Origin: Deltaproteobacteria bacterium
GTDB taxonomy: Bacteria > Myxococcota > Myxococcia > Myxococcales > 40CM-4-68-19
Direction of reading: 5' to 3'
NCBI GenBank assembly: GCA_005879505.1
Contig: VBKQ01000355.1
Span: 1-16,814, forward strand
DNA: 16,814 bases
Shown: one piece after another, positions 9,200 to 13,887 of the stretch
Position numbering within the stretch: position 1 is the stretch's first letter
How the letters are laid out: the number at the start of each line of letters is the position of its first letter
Position numbers and translations under genes: made by a program
The notes under the pieces: model-generated
The model's input: the letters and a program-made list of their open reading frames with translations, nothing else
Database searches by the model: none
What the model was told of the DNA's origin: nothing

Positions 9200-9349
9200 G
9201 GTTCAACCGGTTGAACCACCCAACGCGGTGCAGTTCAACCGGATGAACCAGCCTCAAACCGGTCCAGTTCATCCGGGTGAACCAGCTTGACCCCATCCAT
9301 TTCAACCGGTTGAACCGGCCCGACCCCTTTCCAGTTCAACCGGTTGAAC
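9200..9349. repeat. array of five palindromes with about 33-bp period
   Basis: Five copies of a palindrome related to GTTCAACCGGTTGAAC are centred at 9208.5, 9240.5, 9274.5, 9307.5 and 9341.5, so centre-to-centre steps are 32, 34, 33 and 34 bp. Copy 1 is a perfect 18-bp palindrome, GGTTCAACCGGTTGAACC (9200-9217). Copy 2 (9233-9248, GTTCAACCGGATGAAC) and copy 3 (9267-9282, GTTCATCCGGGTGAAC) each have one mismatched pair. Copy 4 (9301-9314) is perfect over 14 bp and copy 5 (9334-9349) over 16 bp. Most copies are preceded by CCA, and the intervening sequences are unlike each other. The step is not a constant multiple of 3, so it is not coding. The array fills the gap between two convergent genes, which argues against a simple promoter operator. 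No cas genes are present and the palindromic cores make a CRISPR unlikely. Confidence 0.85.
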
Positions 9350-9421
9350 CGTTCGGTGCCCCTGCCGCACCGGAGTGGATGGCATGGGAAAAAAGGCGCG
9401 GCCAACCGGGTACTTGCGTGG

Positions 9422-9451
9422 TGGAGGCGTGGTGCGGCTCTCACGCCTCCA
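9422..9451 (-). terminator. 10-bp perfect stem at the kinase gene 3' end
   Basis: TGGAGGCGTG (9422-9431) and CACGCCTCCA (9442-9451) are perfect inverted arms around a 10-base loop. The stem overlaps the kinase stop codon at 9441-9443. On the minus strand a run of six T (complement of 9389-9394) follows, about 28 bases after the stem, which is too far for a classical intrinsic terminator. It may act as an mRNA 3'-end protecting hairpin or a weak terminator. Confidence 0.4.
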
Positions 9452-11609
9452 GCGCGAGCAGGGTCACCTGGCCGGACTGGGTACCGACCGCGAGCGCCAT
9501 CTTGTCCTTCGCGAACGCCAGCGCGGTGACCGCGGTCACCGCGACGCTGTGCGTCGCGAGCACCGCACCGCTCGACGGATTCAAGATCTTCACCGTCCCG
9601 TCCCCGCAACCTGCCGCGACCGCCTGTTCGCCCAGGAACAGCAGCGACTTCACCCCGCGACCTCCTGCGTTCGCGGTCGCTTGCTTCTGGCCGTTCTTTC
9701 CCCAGATGACGACCTGACCGGAATCGTCGGCCGAGGCGAAGGCCTGGCCCTTCGGCGCGGCAGCCAGCGCCGTGACGGCAGTCCGATGGTGGGTCCCCTC
9801 CCCGACCTTCTCCGCTTTCGGCGTGAGGCGGTGGATCTGCACCATCCCACTGGCCCATCCCAGGCCGAGAAACACCGTGTCTTCCGAAAAGGCGAGGGCG
9901 GTCACGCGCGAGCTCACTCCGGCGATCTGGATCAGCGTCTTCTTCGTCATCGCTTCCACGACGTGCACCTGTCCCAGGTGCTGGCCGATGGCGACCTTGG
10001 TGCCTTCCGCGGTCGCCGCCGCCGCCGAGGCGCGGTTGGAGCTCTCCACCGGGAGCTCCACCTTCAAGCCGGAAGCGAGATCCGCCACCAGAACGGCCTT
10101 GTCGGTGACCACCGCCGCCTTCGGGGTGTTCGACGCCAGGGCCGATTGCTCGAACGGCGGCAGGCGAACGGCGCTGATCTTGTAACCGTCGGTATCCAGC
10201 TCCCACATCGCGCACTCGCCGAACTTCGTCACCACCACCAGACGCCTGCCGTCCGCGCTGCATTGCAACGAGGTGACGGCCGACTTGTGTCCAGGCACGG
10301 CCACCTTGAGCTGCTCCAGCACCTGCTGCTCGACCGGCCGGATGGCGATGTGCTTGACCCTCTTCTTCTGCACCTTCGCCATCCCGCGTGTGAAGATCAG
10401 GCCGCCACCGACAGCGGCCAGCCCCAGCTCGGGCGAGACGGACACCCCGATCAGGGCGCCCGCAGCGACCGCCCCCACCGTGATCATGGCCAGCGGAAAC
10501 GGATTGGGAGCCATGACGTCGACTTCGCTCTCCACCTCCACCGGCCCGTCCTTGATCCCCTTCTTCCAGCGCGTCTCCATCTTCTCCCCCGGCCGCGACC
10601 ACACCACCTTCCACTGGGACGCGAGATCCGCCGCGGTTCCGCTCTTCGACGGTTTCGCGGTCCACTTCGGCTTCTCCGGGGCCCGGGCAACGGGCTTGAG
10701 CTCGAGTGGCCTGAGCCCCCCGGAGTTCGAGAGCACCGCTTCCAGCCGCGGCAGATCCTTCAGCGGCCGCCCGACCATCGCGGCCAGGACGCCGGCCAGA
10801 TACGTCACTTCGGCATTCTTGAGCGCCGCCAGATCGCCCCAGATGGGGCTCCTGCCCAGCTCGGTGAAGTCCTCGCGCACGAAGAGAAGGTTGTCACCCG
10901 TGTAGTACGTGTCCCAGAGCTTGCGATCGAGCTCCAGCGCCCGCAGCGACAGGTAGATCACCAGCGCGGAAAACCGGTCCAGATGCGGACCGTAATCGGT
11001 CGTGCTGCGCTTCGGATGCTGATAGGCGCGGTGGCCGATCTCGGTGGCTTGCCGCCCGATCAGCGCCGGCACCCACATGCCGTCGTAGTCGATGAGCAGC
11101 AGCTCCTTGCCCGTGACCATGATGTTTCCATGCTGCAGATCGCCGTGCGCGAAATGAGCGCGCTCGATGTCCTTCACCAGCGTCCGGAACTTCTCCCGCA
11201 GCGCCGCCAGCTCCCGGGGCTGGTCCAGCAGACCCTCGACGCACCGATCGAGGTGCTGCCCCTGCACCCACGCCATCTTCACGATGGGAAAGGTGCCGCC
11301 TTTGATCCGCAGCCCATCGGCCAGATAGACGAACTCGGTGCTGTGCGCAGAGCGGTTCTTCTGCAAGTGCTTGGAGATGGCCGCGTACCGCTCGGCGTGG
11401 TCCGAGATTGGCCGCAGAAAACACCGCACCGCCCAGGCGCTCTGCCCCAGCGTGGCTTTGTACACGACGGCATTGCCGCCGGTCGCCGGCTTGGGCATCC
11501 CGAAGCGGTCCTTGTCGATCTGCGACTTCTGCAGCTCGGGATCGCCGAGCGACCGCTGCGGCGATTGCAGCGCTTCATGGTACTCGGTGAGATCGGGCCA
11601 GGTGGCCAT
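9441..11609 (-). CDS. atypical protein kinase fused to TM segment and WD40-like propeller
   Basis: This 722-residue protein begins at the ATG 2 bp after the PP2C stop. Residues about 35-290 are a kinase-like domain: a glycine loop GGNAVVY (44-50), AVRCF with Arg62 where eukaryotic-type kinases have the ATP lysine, a catalytic loop HGDLQHGN with Asp157 and Asn162, and a metal-binding DYDG with Asp174. HGD in place of HRD occurs in a bacterial kinase branch that travels with PP2C and TerY proteins. Residues 310-360 are a basic linker. Residues 370-407 are hydrophobic, one or two membrane spans. Residues about 436-722 show seven WD40-like repeats (for example VTSLQCSADGRRLVVVT and GQVVIWGKNG), enough for one propeller. 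The expected role is phosphorylating a partner, opposed by the neighbouring phosphatase, with the propeller as docking platform. That activity is inferred; the substrate is unknown. Confidence 0.85.
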   Translation of the reverse strand: MATWPDLTEYHEALQSPQRSLGDPELQKSQIDKDRFGMPKPATGGNAVVYKATLGQSAWAVRCFLRPISDHAERYAAISKHLQKNRSAHSTEFVYLADGLRIKGGTFPIVKMAWVQGQHLDRCVEGLLDQPRELAALREKFRTLVKDIERAHFAHGDLQHGNIMVTGKELLLIDYDGMWVPALIGRQATEIGHRAYQHPKRSTTDYGPHLDRFSALVIYLSLRALELDRKLWDTYYTGDNLLFVREDFTELGRSPIWGDLAALKNAEVTYLAGVLAAMVGRPLKDLPRLEAVLSNSGGLRPLELKPVARAPEKPKWTAKPSKSGTAADLASQWKVVWSRPGEKMETRWKKGIKDGPVEVESEVDVMAPNPFPLAMITVGAVAAGALIGVSVSPELGLAAVGGGLIFTRGMAKVQKKRVKHIAIRPVEQQVLEQLKVAVPGHKSAVTSLQCSADGRRLVVVTKFGECAMWELDTDGYKISAVRLPPFEQSALASNTPKAAVVTDKAVLVADLASGLKVELPVESSNRASAAAATAEGTKVAIGQHLGQVHVVEAMTKKTLIQIAGVSSRVTALAFSEDTVFLGLGWASGMVQIHRLTPKAEKVGEGTHHRTAVTALAAAPKGQAFASADDSGQVVIWGKNGQKQATANAGGRGVKSLLFLGEQAVAAGCGDGTVKILNPSSGAVLATHSVAVTAVTALAFAKDKMALAVGTQSGQVTLLALEA

Positions 11610-11611
11610 CG

Positions 11612-12400
11612 CTAGCTCGCGTCCTTCTCCCAGCCCGCCCGCCGCATGAGCCGAACCAGGGTCATGTCGTCGTTGCGCGTTCCATCGTCGCGCGCCTGCG
11701 CCACCAGCGCCTCGAAGTCCTCCTTCGTCCGCATCGCGTCCGGGCCGATCGCTTCCCAGGCGGGCTCTCCCTTCTCCGCGCGCCGCAGCAGCCACGCTGC
11801 AAGCGCATCGGAAGCGAAGAAGAGGATCTCGTCCTGCTGGAGAACTCCTTCGATCACCCGGACGTGCGGAAGCGGATCGTCGCCCGGCCTCTTCAAGGAT
11901 CCGACCAGGAACGGACTCGAGCCGAATTCCTCGGAACGGCTCAAGGGAAAGGCCTTCGCGAGCTCCTTGTTCCCCGTCACGTGCAGCAGGCAGCAGTCGC
12001 CGATCGCCACCGCGCGCCACCCCCGGTTCACCGCGTTCAGCGACGCTCCGACGAACGCGGCGTACGCTCCTCGACGCGCCTTCTCCGCCGCGTACCAGGG
12101 CAGTGGGCGGCCGCGGATCTTCCGCCGCCAGAGCCGTCGAATCGCGCCCAGCCGGGTGAAGAAATCGGGCCCCTGGATCCGCCCCCGCACGAAGCTCTCG
12201 ACGAGCAGCGCCGCCCAGAGCGCGGAAAAGCTGCTCTCGGTGGCGCCGTCGGCGACCGCGACGCGGCAGCGCGTGGGCGAGTCCGAGCCGCGGATCGCCC
12301 ACGCGTCTTCGTACTCGGATCGGGCGTTCCCCGCCTTCTGGCAGGAGAACGCCTCCACCGAGAACGGCGCCGCGCCGTTCGGGTGCAGAGCGTCGATCAC
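11612..12400 (-). CDS. PP2C-type Ser/Thr phosphatase
   Basis: This 262-residue PP2C-superfamily phosphatase has all metal-binding motifs in order: Glu31-Asp32 (YEDAWAI, equivalent to NEDA), Asp51-Gly52 in VADGATES, Gly134-Asp135 in VAIGDCCL, Ser197-Asp198 in FFASDAL and Asp244-Asp245 in NDDMT. DGATES replaces the usual DGxGG, as is common in the short PP2C branch paired with HGD-type kinases. The enzyme removes phosphate from Ser/Thr in a Mn/Mg-dependent manner. It is slightly longer than average because of a basic insert around residues 88-112. The start is GTG, overlapping the vWA stop by 4 bp (GTGA), with no separate ribosome site, so translational coupling is likely. The kinase gene follows after 2 bp. 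It has no transmembrane segment and is presumably cytosolic. Confidence 0.9.
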   Translation of the reverse strand: MIDALHPNGAAPFSVEAFSCQKAGNARSEYEDAWAIRGSDSPTRCRVAVADGATESSFSALWAALLVESFVRGRIQGPDFFTRLGAIRRLWRRKIRGRPLPWYAAEKARRGAYAAFVGASLNAVNRGWRAVAIGDCCLLHVTGNKELAKAFPLSRSEEFGSSPFLVGSLKRPGDDPLPHVRVIEGVLQQDEILFFASDALAAWLLRRAEKGEPAWEAIGPDAMRTKEDFEALVAQARDDGTRNDDMTLVRLMRRAGWEKDAS

Positions 12401-13236
12401 CGGAGGTTCGCGGGACGGGTTCCGATGTCGAGGAACTGGATCACCTGCACGGGTTGCGCATTGAAGACGAACCCGCGCGCTCCGTCGCCCGCCGGCATCC
12501 CCAGCTCCTTGGCGCGCCCGATCATGAACGGCGTCAGGCTGCTGGACATCTCGAAGAGCTGCTTGGCGAACTTGTCCGGCAGGCCTTCGTCGCTCGCGGG
12601 CAGCTCGATGGGATTCCCCGACGCCGAAGAGAGGTGGATGTTGAAGACCAGGCTCGCGCCGTCGTCGCTTCCCAGCGAACAGAGCGCCTTCGCCTCCGGG
12701 ACCGGATCGCCGTCGGTCGCTTCACCGTCGGTGATGTTGATCACGATGGGGGGAAAACCCTTCGGGTGCTCGGCGACCCATCTCTGCACCATCTCCGCCG
12801 CCATCTTGAAGGCGGAGCTCATCGGCGTGCCGCCCGCGTGCTTGGCCTCGAACCAGAGGGGGAACTTCACCGACTGCTCCACCAGCCCGCCGTTGCCGTC
12901 GTCCTGCTTCTTCACGCGGTCCTCGATGCGGAGCGGGTTGTTGGCGAGCTCGCTGATCGGGATCAAGTCCTTGCCCGTCAGCGGTCCGTCGAAGGCGGAC
13001 TTCACCACCGTGTCCTGCCCGTAGCCGATCACGGCCACGTGGAAGTAATCGTAGGTGGAGTCGCCCTTGGCGCAGCGGATGGACAGGTTGTGGATGAGCT
13101 TGTTGATGATGGTCGCCAGCTCGTCGGCCTTTCGCCGCTCGCTGCTGCCACCGAATGGATCCTCCATCGAGGCCGACTGGTCCAAGAGGAAGATGAAACA
13201 CCCCGGGTTCTTGCGGCTGATTTCAGCGCTGTACAT
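12397..13236 (-). CDS. TerY-like von Willebrand factor A domain protein
   Basis: This 279-residue single-domain vWA protein has a complete metal-ion-dependent adhesion site: Asp19-x-Ser21-x-Ser23 in LLDQSASM, Thr137 in GGTPMSSAF and Asp170 in NITDGEATD. The fold signature (FIFLLDQSASM, then FHVAVIGYG at 65-73, then IVINITDG) matches the TerY branch, which occurs with kinases and PP2C phosphatases. Such proteins bind partners through Mg2+ and are thought to be the phosphorylated adaptor or scaffold of the triad. The ATG has GAGGAG 5 bases upstream. Its start overlaps the end of the zinc-ribbon gene by 14 bp, and its stop overlaps the PP2C start by 4 bp, so all three are one transcript. A Gly/Asp-rich loop lies around 108-120. 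No signal peptide is present. Confidence 0.9.
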   Translation of the reverse strand: MYSAEISRKNPGCFIFLLDQSASMEDPFGGSSERRKADELATIINKLIHNLSIRCAKGDSTYDYFHVAVIGYGQDTVVKSAFDGPLTGKDLIPISELANNPLRIEDRVKKQDDGNGGLVEQSVKFPLWFEAKHAGGTPMSSAFKMAAEMVQRWVAEHPKGFPPIVINITDGEATDGDPVPEAKALCSLGSDDGASLVFNIHLSSASGNPIELPASDEGLPDKFAKQLFEMSSSLTPFMIGRAKELGMPAGDGARGFVFNAQPVQVIQFLDIGTRPANLR

Positions 13237-13675
13237 GCTTGCTCCTCGTTTTCGCCACCTTCTTCTGGCGTCGTTTGACTTTTGCGGGTTTGATCTTCTT
13301 GGAAGAGACGTAGACCTGGTTGCCTCGCCGGTCCTTCACCAGCACCCGGCGGTCTTCGCGCTTCACGACGGTGACCCCCTCGCCACGGCGAAGCGTCACC
13401 GGTTGTCCTTGCGAGGGCCCTCGCTCCACGTTCGCGGTGACCTCTTTCGCCTGGATCACTGCGGGAACGGCGGCTCCTGTGCTCTCGCTGAAAGGCCCGT
13501 GCCGCAGCCACCAGCCGATCCCGCCCAGCGCGATGAGCGCGATCCCGACGTGGAACAACTCGAGCGTTCCGCCGATCCTCGTTCCTCCGCACGCAGGACA
13601 CGCCGCTCCGGCTCCCCCATCTGGAAACCAAGTCAGACGACATGCTCGGCACTGCAGAAGGCTCTTGGTCAGCAT
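13223..13675 (-). CDS. zinc-ribbon, membrane, SH3-like protein
   Basis: This 150-residue protein is the first gene of the kinase operon. Residues 9-29 form a zinc ribbon with two CxxC knuckles (Cys9/Cys12 in CRAC, Cys26/Cys29 in CPAC). Residues about 39-57 (FHVGIALIALGGIGWWL) are one transmembrane helix. Residues about 88-130 look like a bacterial SH3-type beta barrel (GQPVTLRRGEGVTVV, then RVLVKDRRGNQVYVSSKKI). The C-terminus (130-150) is strongly basic. I recognise no named family; the layout suggests a membrane-anchored sensor or adaptor for the vWA/kinase/phosphatase proteins. I chose the ATG at 13675 because it sits just before the ribbon; a GTG at 13693 is an alternative, and the frame is open further upstream without recognisable sequence. 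No strong ribosome site is seen. It overlaps the vWA gene by 14 bp. Confidence 0.7.
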   Translation of the reverse strand: MLTKSLLQCRACRLTWFPDGGAGAACPACGGTRIGGTLELFHVGIALIALGGIGWWLRHGPFSESTGAAVPAVIQAKEVTANVERGPSQGQPVTLRRGEGVTVVKREDRRVLVKDRRGNQVYVSSKKIKPAKVKRRQKKVAKTRSKHVQR

Positions 13676-13728
13676 TGAAGTGGTCAGGGCCACACTAGTA
13701 CGGCTGCTCGCGCCGTCCACTGCGCGAC

Positions 13729-13746
13729 CAGCGCACATCAGCGCTG
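13729..13746. promoter_or_regulatory. inverted repeat between the divergent island operons
   Basis: CAGCGC-acatca-GCGCTG is a perfect 6-bp inverted repeat with a 6-bp spacer, 54 bp upstream of the zinc-ribbon gene and about 142 bp upstream of the helicase gene. A longer but looser pair (TCCGCT at 13794-13799, AGCGGA at 13817-13822) lies between it and the helicase. Either could be an operator shared by both directions. I found no convincing -35/-10 pairs in 13676-13887. Confidence 0.3.
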
Positions 13747-13887
13747 TAGTGATGACTCGCAGGCGCCCGGGTAGGAGCCGCGCCTCCACCCCTTCCGCTG
13801 TGGGTGATCGATTCCTAGCGGAGCAGCCCGCTTCGAGGGCAAGCTGTCTCCTTCGGATCAACGCGCAGTCTCCGAACGCGAGGGGAT

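Noticed and set aside
9200..9349. CRISPR array
   Set aside because: The repeated part is a 14-18 bp palindrome with spacers of about 17 bp, far shorter than CRISPR repeats and spacers, and no cas genes are present.
9235..9360. Coding sequence through the palindromic repeats, giving peptides like FNRLN or VQPVE
   Set aside because: Repeat steps of 32, 34, 33 and 34 bp change frame from copy to copy, and both strands give similar odd peptides, as expected from non-coding palindromes.
9441..12302. A kinase protein extended to 953 residues through the PP2C region
   Set aside because: The extra N-terminal stretch is Arg-rich and out of frame with the PP2C gene, whose motifs are complete. The ATG 2 bp after the PP2C stop gives a natural start, so there is no phosphatase-kinase fusion.
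13676..13861. N-terminal extension of the zinc-ribbon protein to 212 residues
   Set aside because: The added residues have no domain character and would consume the divergent promoter region; the ribbon begins right after the ATG at 13675.
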